Source: Butyrivibrio sp. MC2021 (GTDB lineage: Bacteria > Bacillota > Clostridia > Lachnospirales > Lachnospiraceae). Taken from it: 64,000 bases of DNA. The stretch covers positions 464,719-528,718 of the forward strand of contig NZ_JHXX01000002.1 of assembly GCF_000621605.1 (NCBI RefSeq), read 5' to 3'. Under the pieces are notes generated by a model. That model saw only the letters and a program-made list of their open reading frames with translations, was not told the DNA's origin and did no database searches. Below, one piece after another: positions 55,218 through 64,000 of this stretch. Each line of letters begins with the position of its first letter. Within the stretch, counting starts at the first letter, position 1. A program made the translations under genes and the position numbers.

Positions 55218-56131
55218 TGCTTTGGGTTTTTGTAGTACTTATTATTTTGCTGGTTGTATTACTGGCAGCAAATATCAGAATAGTGCCACAGGCACATTCC
55301 TATGTAGTTGAGCGCCTTGGCGCCTATAAGGAGACCTGGGATGTAGGTCTTCATGTGAAGGTTCCTTTTATTGACAGAGTAGCAAGACAGGTGGATCTTA
55401 AGGAGCAGTATTGCGACTTCCCGCCTCAGCCTGTTATCACACAAGATAACGTTACAATGCAGATCGACTCCATCGTATTCTTCAGGATTTCCGATCCCAT
55501 GGCTTATGCCTACGGTGTAAGGAATCCCATCGGAGCTATTGAGAACCTTACAGCTACAACACTTCGTAACGTAATCGGTTCACTTACTCTTGACGAGACT
55601 CTTACTTCCAGAGATCAGATCAATGCACAGATGCAGGATGCTCTTGATATTGCCACAGACCCTTGGGGAATCAAGATTACCAGAGTAGAGCTCAAGAACA
55701 TCAATCCTCCGGAGCAGATCCGTGACGCCATGGAGAAGCAGATGAAGGCTGAGCGTGAGAAGAGAGAGAAGATCCTTTTTGCGGAAGGTGAGAAGCAGAG
55801 CCAGATCACTGTTGCAGAAGGTGAGAAGCAGAGTAAGATCCTTCAGGCTGAAGCTGATAAGCAGGCTACAATTCTTAGAGCTGAGGCTGAGAGAGAGAAG
55901 AAAATCAGAGAGGCAGAAGGTCAGGCTGAAGCTATCAAGAGCATTCAGCATGCTAATGCCGAGGGTATAAGAATGCTTAAGGAGGCAGGAGCTGACGAGT
56001 CAGTTCTCACTCTTAAGAGCCTTGAGGCCTTTGAGAAGGCTGCTGACGGACAGGCAACCAAGATCATCGTTCCTTCCAACCTGCAGGGTATCGCAGGTCT
56101 TGCAGGTTCCATCAAGGAGATCGTAAAATAA
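55214..56131 (+). CDS. SPFH/stomatin-like membrane protein (305 aa)
   Basis: An N-terminal membrane segment (about 3-22) is followed by an SPFH domain (about 25-195, with RIVPQAHSYVVERLGAY and VPFIDRVARQVDLKEQ) and a charged helical stretch rich in EGEKQ/AEADKQ repeats (about 195-250). This is the usual stomatin/QmcA build; such proteins oligomerise on the membrane with NfeD partners. Translation is coupled to the NfeD gene. Substrates or client proteases are not encoded nearby. Confidence 0.92.
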   Translation: MMLWVFVVLIILLVVLLAANIRIVPQAHSYVVERLGAYKETWDVGLHVKVPFIDRVARQVDLKEQYCDFPPQPVITQDNVTMQIDSIVFFRISDPMAYAYGVRNPIGAIENLTATTLRNVIGSLTLDETLTSRDQINAQMQDALDIATDPWGIKITRVELKNINPPEQIRDAMEKQMKAEREKREKILFAEGEKQSQITVAEGEKQSKILQAEADKQATILRAEAEREKKIREAEGQAEAIKSIQHANAEGIRMLKEAGADESVLTLKSLEAFEKAADGQATKIIVPSNLQGIAGLAGSIKEIVK

Positions 56132-56170
56132 GCATTTTACCTTGGAAACGGCACTGACTAAAAGGTAAAT

Positions 56171-58009
56171 ATGGAAAATAAGAAAAATAAAGATAATATA
56201 AGATTTGCTATTAAATCCCAGATAGTGCTTTACTTCCTGAAGGGAAGTACGTACTTATTCTTATTGAGCGTAGTTATTTCATTCTGTGTTACTTTTTTGG
56301 AGCTGATTGGCCCCAAGATAGTACAGTATGCGATAGACTTCTGTATTTCGGGAGCTGCCGGTGATGCCGGCAGTATCCCGGGATATTTAAAATCCTTTAT
56401 GGATTTTCTCGGAGGAAGCGAATACCTCAGAGCCCATCTGTATCTTATAGCCCTGGTGATAGCAGTAATAGCTGCTCTTCAGGCTTTGTGCAGATATTTG
56501 TTCAGGCTCCTTAATTCCATGGCTTCCGAAAAACTCATTCAGCGTATGAGAAATACGCTTTTTGAACACATCATGCACCTGCCCTTTACCTGGCACGGCA
56601 AGAACCACACCGGTGATATCATTCAGCGGTGTACTTCTGATGTAGAGACCATCAGGGCATTTATTTCCGAGCAGCTTCTTTCACTGTTCAGAATTATCAT
56701 CAGAATCATTGTGGCCATGTACTTTATGGTTCATATCAGCGGCTTCCTTACCATTTTTTCCGCCGTTTTTATTCCTATCATCGTTCTGTATTCCAGCTTT
56801 TTCCATATTAAGATAAGAGATCAGTTCGAGCATGCGGACAGTGAGGAGGGAAGACTCTCCGCCACGGCCCAGGAGAATCTGACCGGAGTCCGTGTAGTAA
56901 GGGCCTTCGGCAGAGAGCAGTATGAAAAGGACCGCTTTGAGAAGCAGAACCAGGAATATACCGATATGTGGATCAGCCTTATGAAGACTCTGGCGGCCTT
57001 CTGGTCCTCCAACGATTTCATCTCTGGCCTGCAGGTCATGCTGGTTACTGTTCTTGGTGCAGTGGTGTGCGTCAGAGGTGAGATAACCGTGGGAGAGTAC
57101 ATCGCTTTTGTATCCTACAATGCGATGCTGACCTGGCCCGTAAGAGCCCTGGGAAGGATCATCTCCGAGATGAGTAAGGCGGGAGTTTCCATCGACCGTC
57201 TTCGCTATATCATGAACAGTGAGCTGGAAGAGGACAAGGCAGACGCAAAGGAGCCTTCTCTTAATCAGGATATACGTTTTGAGAATGTTTCTTTTTCCTA
57301 TGACAATTCCACTGAAGGGGTGCTGAAGGATGTATCCTTCACCATCAAGGCCGGAAGGACCTTCGGTATTCTCGGAAGCACAGGCTCCGGCAAATCCACC
57401 CTTATGTACCTTATGGACAAGCTTTATACGCTGCCGGAGGACCAGGGAAAGATTTATGTGGGAGATACGAACCTCTCCGACATTAAGACATCGCACCTCA
57501 GGAAAAATATAGGCTTCGTGCTTCAGGAGCCCTTCCTTTTTTCAAGGTCATTATCTGAGAATATCGGTATCACCCTGAAGAATCCTGATATGAAGGAAAT
57601 CAGAGACGCTGCCAAAATCGCAGCAATTGACGATACCATCAAGACCTTTACCAAGGGCTATGATACCTATGTGGGAGAAAGGGGCGTGACTCTTTCCGGC
57701 GGTCAGAAGCAGAGAACCGCCATTGCCCAGATGCTGGTTCAGAAGCCCCCGGTTATGGTGTTTGACGACTCGCTGTCAGCGGTGGATACCCAGACCGACG
57801 CCAAGATAAGAGCAGCACTTTCCGAGCATATCGGAGATTCCACAGTGGTGCTTATTTCCCACAGAATAACCACCCTTATGCATGCGGACAACATTATTGT
57901 TCTTGATAAGGGCAGAGTTGCGGAATCGGGAACCCATGAGCAGCTCCTTGAAAAGGGCGGAATTTATAAGAAGATCTACGATATTCAGATGCAGGGGGTG
58001 ATGGCATGA
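56171..58009 (+). CDS. ABC exporter subunit with degenerate catalytic site (612 aa)
   Basis: Six transmembrane helices (about 20-330) are fused to an ATPase domain. Walker A is GSTGSGKST (near residue 401), the signature is LSGGQKQR, and Walker B is VMVFDD, with Asp533 in place of the catalytic glutamate. That change, with a normal partner, is typical of heterodimeric exporters such as BmrC/BmrD or TM287/288. The gene's stop overlaps the next start (ATGA), so the two subunits are made together. Likely exports drugs, lipids or peptides; the substrate is unknown. The ribosome site is weak (AAAGG). Confidence 0.92.
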   Translation: MENKKNKDNIRFAIKSQIVLYFLKGSTYLFLLSVVISFCVTFLELIGPKIVQYAIDFCISGAAGDAGSIPGYLKSFMDFLGGSEYLRAHLYLIALVIAVIAALQALCRYLFRLLNSMASEKLIQRMRNTLFEHIMHLPFTWHGKNHTGDIIQRCTSDVETIRAFISEQLLSLFRIIIRIIVAMYFMVHISGFLTIFSAVFIPIIVLYSSFFHIKIRDQFEHADSEEGRLSATAQENLTGVRVVRAFGREQYEKDRFEKQNQEYTDMWISLMKTLAAFWSSNDFISGLQVMLVTVLGAVVCVRGEITVGEYIAFVSYNAMLTWPVRALGRIISEMSKAGVSIDRLRYIMNSELEEDKADAKEPSLNQDIRFENVSFSYDNSTEGVLKDVSFTIKAGRTFGILGSTGSGKSTLMYLMDKLYTLPEDQGKIYVGDTNLSDIKTSHLRKNIGFVLQEPFLFSRSLSENIGITLKNPDMKEIRDAAKIAAIDDTIKTFTKGYDTYVGERGVTLSGGQKQRTAIAQMLVQKPPVMVFDDSLSAVDTQTDAKIRAALSEHIGDSTVVLISHRITTLMHADNIIVLDKGRVAESGTHEQLLEKGGIYKKIYDIQMQGVMA

Positions 58010-59832
58010 GCGAGAATAAAAGTAACAAGCCTGTAAAACTCCCATTTTTCGGAATTCCAAGGCTTCATCCTTATATCAAACAGTACTATCCCAAGATCAT
58101 TTTCATGATAATCCTGGGAATACTGAGCTCCCTGGCGGATTCTTTTTACCCGATTTTTAACAGGTATGCCCTGGATAATTTCGTGGGAAAACAGACTCTT
58201 AAGGGATTAGGCGTATTTATCATACTGTATGTAATAATCCTGGTCCTTCAGGTCATTGATAACTTTGTCTGCTGCTATATGTGCGGTCAGGTGGAGCTTT
58301 CTGTGGACAGGGACCTGAGAAATGCGGCTTTTAACCATCTTCAGGAGTTGTCACTGGCATATTTTAACCAGAACAATGTAGGCTATATCCATGCCAGAGT
58401 TATGAGTGATACCGGTAAAATAGGTATGATGGTGTCCTGGAGAATGATGGACATCATCTGGAACGGTGCATATCTGGTGTGCATTCTGGGAATGATGATG
58501 GTGCTTAACTTCAGGCTTTCCCTTTATATCATAGTGCTGGTGCCCATTGCGGCGGTACTTGTGATGTATTTTCAGGGCAAGCTCATTGTTCTTAACAGAA
58601 AGATAAGAGAGATCAATTCCACTATCACCAGCAATTTCAACGAGGGAATTACCGGGGCCAAGGCCATCAAGACCCTGGTGGTGGAAGATAAGATCCAGAG
58701 CGACTTTGAAGAGGATACTCTTAAGATGCGCAGGACTTCGGTCCATGCGACCCATTATTCCGCACTTTTTACTTCTGTCATAACCATGATGTCATCCTTT
58801 GCCCTGGCAATCGTGCTATATAAGGGCGGTATCATCACCATGGACGGAGTGATGCAGATAGGAACTCTCTCTGTATTTTTGTCCTACGCACTTGGTATGA
58901 TGGAGCCGGTTCAGAACATCATCGTAACCCTGTCTGAGCTCATTGCGGTTCAGGTAAATGTGGAGAGACTTACAAGGCTCATCCAGACAGAGTCTGATGT
59001 TTCTGATACACCGGAGGTTATTGAGAAGTACGGAGATACCTTTAATCCCAAAAAGGAGAACTGGGAGCCTCTTATCGGCGATATTGAGTTTGAGGATGTT
59101 TCCTTCCATTATCCCGACGGCGAGGAGTATGTTCTTGAACACTTTAACCTCAAGGTTCCTCAGGGAACCAATGTGGCCATTGTGGGAGAGACCGGTGCCG
59201 GCAAGTCTACCCTGGTCAATCTTGTCTGCAGATTCTTTAAGCCCACAGCGGGGAAGGTCCTCATCGACGGAAAAGACGCCGCCGAGAGGTCACAGCTCTG
59301 GCTTCATTCCAACATCGGCTACGTGCTTCAGACTCCCCACTTGTTTTCGGGAACGGTTAGGGATAATCTAAAATATGGTAAGCCCGATGCCACTGAGGAA
59401 GAGATCTGGAAAGCTCTGGAGCTTGTGTCCGCAGACGGCATTGTGAAGCGCATGGACAAGGGCCTTGACAGTGATGTGGGAGAGGACGGCGATATGCTCT
59501 CAGTTGGTGAGAAGCAGCTTCTTTCCTTTGCAAGAGCTATACTGGCGGATCCCAGAATTCTGGTTCTCGATGAGGCCACTGCTTCCATCGATACGGTTAC
59601 GGAGAAGGCTATTCAGGATGCCATTCTCACTGTGATCAAGGGAAGGACCTCTTTTGTTATAGCCCACAGACTCTCTACAATAGTAGATGCTGATATCATC
59701 CTGGTGGTTCAGGATGGCAAGATCATCGAGAGAGGAACCCATGTTGAGCTTATGGATAAGAAGGGTTACTACTACGAGCTCTTTACAAGACAGTTCGAGG
59801 AAGTCAGCATAGAGGGCGCTTTCGCCGGCTGA
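58006..59832 (+). CDS. ABC exporter subunit with complete catalytic glutamate (608 aa)
   Basis: Partner of the preceding subunit, with the same layout of membrane domain then ATPase. Walker A is GETGAGKST, Walker B is ILVLDE with catalytic Glu523, and the signature is altered to LSVGEKQ (near residue 498) instead of LSGGQ. The two subunits therefore make one consensus site (this Walker B with the partner's LSGGQ) and one degenerate site. The substrate is unknown. Confidence 0.92.
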   Translation: MSENKSNKPVKLPFFGIPRLHPYIKQYYPKIIFMIILGILSSLADSFYPIFNRYALDNFVGKQTLKGLGVFIILYVIILVLQVIDNFVCCYMCGQVELSVDRDLRNAAFNHLQELSLAYFNQNNVGYIHARVMSDTGKIGMMVSWRMMDIIWNGAYLVCILGMMMVLNFRLSLYIIVLVPIAAVLVMYFQGKLIVLNRKIREINSTITSNFNEGITGAKAIKTLVVEDKIQSDFEEDTLKMRRTSVHATHYSALFTSVITMMSSFALAIVLYKGGIITMDGVMQIGTLSVFLSYALGMMEPVQNIIVTLSELIAVQVNVERLTRLIQTESDVSDTPEVIEKYGDTFNPKKENWEPLIGDIEFEDVSFHYPDGEEYVLEHFNLKVPQGTNVAIVGETGAGKSTLVNLVCRFFKPTAGKVLIDGKDAAERSQLWLHSNIGYVLQTPHLFSGTVRDNLKYGKPDATEEEIWKALELVSADGIVKRMDKGLDSDVGEDGDMLSVGEKQLLSFARAILADPRILVLDEATASIDTVTEKAIQDAILTVIKGRTSFVIAHRLSTIVDADIILVVQDGKIIERGTHVELMDKKGYYYELFTRQFEEVSIEGAFAG

Positions 59833-59882
59833 TACCTGTTCTTTTTATATGAAAAAAGTCTGATTTTGGAGAAAAAAGGTTA

Positions 59883-60788
59883 ATGGATATAGCGGTTTTT
59901 AGTGACATCCACGGCAATCATTCGGCCCTGCAGGCGGCCATTGATTATTCCGTGGGAAAAGGAATAACGAACTTTGTTCTTCTTGGGGACTATGTGACGG
60001 ATTGTCCCAATCCCCAGAAGACCATGGAGCTTGTCTACGTCCTGAAACAGTATTTTACAACATATATTATCAGGGGAAACCGCGAGGAGTACCTGCTTAA
60101 TTACAGAAGGACTGGAGAGGGCAACTGGAAAAAGGGCTCTGCCAGCGGATCCCTGCTTTATACTTATCAGAACCTTACGGATAAGGACTTTAACTTTTTT
60201 GAATCCCTGCCCAATTACGGAATATACCAGCCCAAGGGATTTCCGGGCTTTGAGTACTGCCACGGATCGCCCACTAATACCAGTGAGCTTTTGTTCAGGG
60301 AAAAGAGAAATACCAAGAAAGTACTGACCCACCTAAAGACAGGAGTTCTTTTACACGGACATAATCATGTCCAGGATACCTATATCTACAGGGGCAAAAA
60401 GGGAGTTAATCCCGGATCTATAGGCATTCCCTGGTATCACGGCGGCAAGACTCAGTTCTGCGTCCTCCACGGAGACGGCAAGAGCTGGGAGGAGGAGTAC
60501 ATTCAGCTGGAATATGACAGAAAAGAGATCCTTCGGGAGTTTAAGAACTCTGAGCTTTGCACCATGGCACCGGCCTGGGCTGCGGTTACAATGCATACCA
60601 TTAGAACAGGTGTGGACCTTAATCAGACTATTCTTCTGAGGGCCATGAGGCTTTGCGAGCAGGAAAGAGGCGTTGTCAAATGGCCGGATATTCCGGAGAA
60701 ATACTGGGCGATAGCCCTTAAAGAGAACTACATTGATCTTTACGGTAAGGACATACCGAGAAAAGAAAAAGAAAAAGAAGAGACATAA
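59883..60788 (+). CDS. calcineurin-like metallophosphoesterase (301 aa)
   Basis: The N-terminal two thirds carry the metal-binding motifs in order: FSDIHGNHSAL, LLGDYVTDCPNP, RGNREEY, a histidine in CHGSP, and LHGHNH. This is the YfcE/diadenosine-tetraphosphatase-like branch of the fold, with two metal ions. The C-terminal 90 residues are helical and not recognised. It would cleave a phosphoester or phosphodiester in the cytoplasm; the substrate is unknown. It starts 50 bp after the ABC exporter and may be cotranscribed with it. Confidence 0.88.
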   Translation: MDIAVFSDIHGNHSALQAAIDYSVGKGITNFVLLGDYVTDCPNPQKTMELVYVLKQYFTTYIIRGNREEYLLNYRRTGEGNWKKGSASGSLLYTYQNLTDKDFNFFESLPNYGIYQPKGFPGFEYCHGSPTNTSELLFREKRNTKKVLTHLKTGVLLHGHNHVQDTYIYRGKKGVNPGSIGIPWYHGGKTQFCVLHGDGKSWEEEYIQLEYDRKEILREFKNSELCTMAPAWAAVTMHTIRTGVDLNQTILLRAMRLCEQERGVVKWPDIPEKYWAIALKENYIDLYGKDIPRKEKEKEET

Positions 60789-60789
60789 A

Positions 60790-60836
60790 AAACGGGCTCC
60801 ATCCGGGAATGATTCCGGAGGGAGCCTGTTATTATT
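60790..60836. terminator. terminator between the phosphoesterase and the Ser/Thr-rich gene
   Basis: GGGCTCC-TCCGG pairs with CCGGA-GGAGCC, with an A-run on one side and a T-rich stretch on the other. It can serve both convergent genes. Confidence 0.8.
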
Positions 60837-60841
60837 TTGGT

Positions 60842-61300
60842 TTAAATTGTTGTATCCATTGCTACGGAAGTATCAGCGGCAGTGGTCTTGTTGGCGTCCT
60901 TGTCATACTGCTTGAGCTGATCGTCCAGCCAGGAAGATTTATACTTGGCGTACTTATCCGTGGTTGTGGCCGAAGCAGTGTCTGTAGTGGTGGTTTCCTT
61001 GGACTCTGTGGTCTTGGAGCTGCTACTGATGCTGCTCAAGTGACTGTCAAGGAAGCTTGTTTTACTGGAAGACCCTGATTTGGAGGTTGAATATCCGGAA
61101 ACAGAGTCAGCTGCAGTGGTGGTGGAACCTGTTTCGCGGTATGCATTAAGCGCAGCTTTATTTCCTACTTTATTTACGTAGGATTTCATAAGACTTCCGT
61201 ATGCGCCGCTTTTTATACTGGAATAATCGGACAGAAGGCCGCTCATGCTGGATACATAATCGAAGGAGCCCGATAAACTGCTAAAGAAGTTAGTACTCAT
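60842..61300 (-). CDS. Ser/Thr/Lys-rich protein of unknown function (152 aa)
   Basis: A strong ribosome site (AAGGAGGTGAT) precedes the ATG at 61300, so the gene is probably translated. The N-terminal 55 residues look ordered (FDYVSSMSGLLSDYSSIK, then YVNKVGNKAALNAYRE). Residues about 58-115 are low-complexity Ser/Thr/Ala, and the end has SSWLDDQLKQYDKDA. No signal peptide or membrane helix is seen. I do not recognise it. Confidence 0.7.
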   Translation of the reverse strand: MSTNFFSSLSGSFDYVSSMSGLLSDYSSIKSGAYGSLMKSYVNKVGNKAALNAYRETGSTTTAADSVSGYSTSKSGSSSKTSFLDSHLSSISSSSKTTESKETTTTDTASATTTDKYAKYKSSWLDDQLKQYDKDANKTTAADTSVAMDTTI

Positions 61301-61458
61301 ATAGAATCACCTCCTTGATGAGATGTTTGCTGTCGCAAACTTCATAACTTCCCTGTTATGAACATAGTTTCTTACGATTATTATCAGACATGACCTTTCA
61401 AGATGCAATTTACTGGGAATTAAAATATATTAAATTATTTATAAAAAGCCTTTGGATG

Positions 61459-61487
61459 TTGCAATTATTCCATTTAGGTAGTAATAT
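61459..61487 (+). promoter_or_regulatory. groESL promoter
   Basis: TTGCAA (61459-61464), 17 bp, then TAATAT (61482-61487). Position and spacing fit a vegetative promoter that starts just before the CIRCE operator. Confidence 0.75.
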
Positions 61488-61499
61488 ATGTCTTGGTGG

Positions 61500-61526
61500 T
61501 TAGCACTCGATAAGAATGAGTGCTAA
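61500..61526 (+). promoter_or_regulatory. CIRCE operator (HrcA binding site)
   Basis: TTAGCACTC, nine bases, GAGTGCTAA: an exact match to the CIRCE consensus. It overlaps the start region of groESL transcription, so HrcA should repress the operon until heat or misfolding stress. Confidence 0.98.
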
Positions 61527-61573
61527 CAAGAATAAAAAAATATACTAATTATTATATAAAGGAGGCATTAACA

Positions 61574-61858
61574 ATGAAGTTAGAACCACTTGCAGACAGA
61601 GTTGTACTTAAGGCCCTTGAGGCAGAAGAGACTACCAAATCAGGAATCGTACTTCCCGGCGCTGAGAAGGAGAAGCCCCAGCAGGCTGAAGTTATCGCAG
61701 TAGGCCCCGGCGGTGTTGTAGACGGCAAGGAAGTTAAGATGCAGGTTAAGAAGGGCGACAACGTTATCTATTCCAAGTACGCCGGAACAGAGGTTAAGCT
61801 TGATGATGTAACCTACATCATTGTTAAGCAGAACGATATTTTAGCTATTATCAAATGA
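61574..61858 (+). CDS. groES: co-chaperonin GroES
   Basis: A 94-residue protein starting MKLEPLADRVVLK, with a mobile-loop segment (ETTKSGIVLPGAEKEKP) and the domed beta-barrel residues of GroES. It caps GroEL during ATP-driven protein folding. Start at 61574 follows AAAGGAGG. It is the first gene of the CIRCE-controlled operon; a 170-nt structured spacer separates it from groEL. Confidence 0.98.
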   Translation: MKLEPLADRVVLKALEAEETTKSGIVLPGAEKEKPQQAEVIAVGPGGVVDGKEVKMQVKKGDNVIYSKYAGTEVKLDDVTYIIVKQNDILAIIK

Positions 61859-61861
61859 GTG

Positions 61862-63678
<1,817 letters not shown>

Positions 63679-63745
63679 GCGATAACGAGCCAAACCCGAA
63701 GAAATGAATATGAACAGTACTCCGTAAGGAGTTTAAAAAGTATGA

Positions 63746-63786
63746 AAGAAGGTCCCTCAAGCTCGCTTGAAAGGGCCTTCTTTTAT
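63746..63786 (+). terminator. groESL operon terminator
   Basis: AGAAGG-CCCTCAAG pairs with CTTGA-GGG-CCTTCT, followed by TTTT, 70 bp after the groEL stop. Confidence 0.88.
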
Positions 63787-63832
63787 GCTTTTTAAAGCGG
63801 CTCTTTTGAGAGACGCTTGGGCATATTTATTT

Positions 63833-64000
63833 CTGAGGGCTTGGCGACAACGGACGACAGGGAAATTGCGAAGCAATTTCGCTGTATGAGCGTTTGTTCA
63901 TTAAAGCTTGGCGACTGGGATGATGCACTAAACTCGAAAGGACCTCGTTAAGTGCCCACCCATGGCTCGTACTAAGCTCGAAAAAACCTCGCTAAGTACT
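63833..64000. repeat. cluster of palindromic intergenic repeats at the window end
   Basis: A hairpin CAGgGAAATTGC-GAA-GCAATTTCgCTG lies near 63859-63887. GGCTTGGCGAC near 63839 recurs as AGCTTGGCGAC near 63904. Two related palindromes, each CACTAA/TACTAA...CTCGAAA...ACCTCG...TAAGT, occupy about 63926-63955 and 63970-63999; the second may be cut by the window edge. No coding sequence is apparent. Confidence 0.6.

Overview
The window looks like chromosomal DNA of an anaerobic, fibre-degrading member of the Lachnospiraceae, most likely Butyrivibrio or a close relative. The pointers are a xylanase-esterase fusion without a signal peptide, the GGGtGRT/Fe-S scaffold gene pair, very large secreted proteins, a HrcA/CIRCE-controlled groESL operon and [4Fe-4S] radical-type dehydratases. 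This assignment is inference. No tRNA, rRNA, CRISPR array, transposase or prophage gene was recognised.

Layout. (1) 1-663: no protein gene, but a long nested set of imperfect inverted repeats ending in a T-run, read here as a large structured RNA. (2) 884-13771: one gene for a 4295-residue alanine-rich coiled-coil protein with a signal peptide and C-terminal membrane anchor, followed by a MATE transporter. (3) 15.2-17.6 kb: a repeat-rich island with two 354-bp near-identical direct repeats exactly 1610 bp apart, a 740-bp palindromic element, and between the repeats a stand-alone PD-(D/E)XK nuclease gene. (4) 17.6-28.7 kb: a divergent metabolic cluster with two paralogous pairs of 2-hydroxyacyl-CoA dehydratase-type subunits, one activating ATPase, a CooC-like metallochaperone ATPase with its CxC motif, a stand-alone acetyl-CoA-synthase-like domain, two small related membrane proteins and an OYE/enoate-reductase-type flavoenzyme. 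(5) 28.8-30.2 kb: a diguanylate cyclase gene split by an in-frame TAG. (6) 30.4-48.5 kb: a 3135-residue Calx-beta/LRR surface protein, the xylanase-esterase, and a papain-family protease with Ig-like domains preceded by a c-di-GMP-I riboswitch and terminator. (7) 48.6-63.7 kb: mostly housekeeping genes (MATE, left-handed beta-helix protein, Fe-S scaffold plus GGGtGRT, second diguanylate cyclase, NfeD plus SPFH, heterodimeric ABC exporter, phosphoesterase, Ser/Thr-rich protein, groES, groEL). (8) The last 200 bp hold palindromic repeats.

How parts may work together. The 17.6-28.7 kb cluster is the best candidate for an undescribed system. The activator would supply low-potential electrons to one or both dehydratase-type enzymes, while the CooC-like ATPase and the ACS-like protein point to an extra metal-handling or C1/acyl step; no CO dehydrogenase, CoA-transferase or complete ACS is present. 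The c-di-GMP riboswitch links a secreted protease to c-di-GMP, and two diguanylate cyclase genes (one damaged) lie nearby. A structured element of about 170 nt occurs twice, before the dehydratase activator and between groES and groEL, with helices conserved by compensatory changes.
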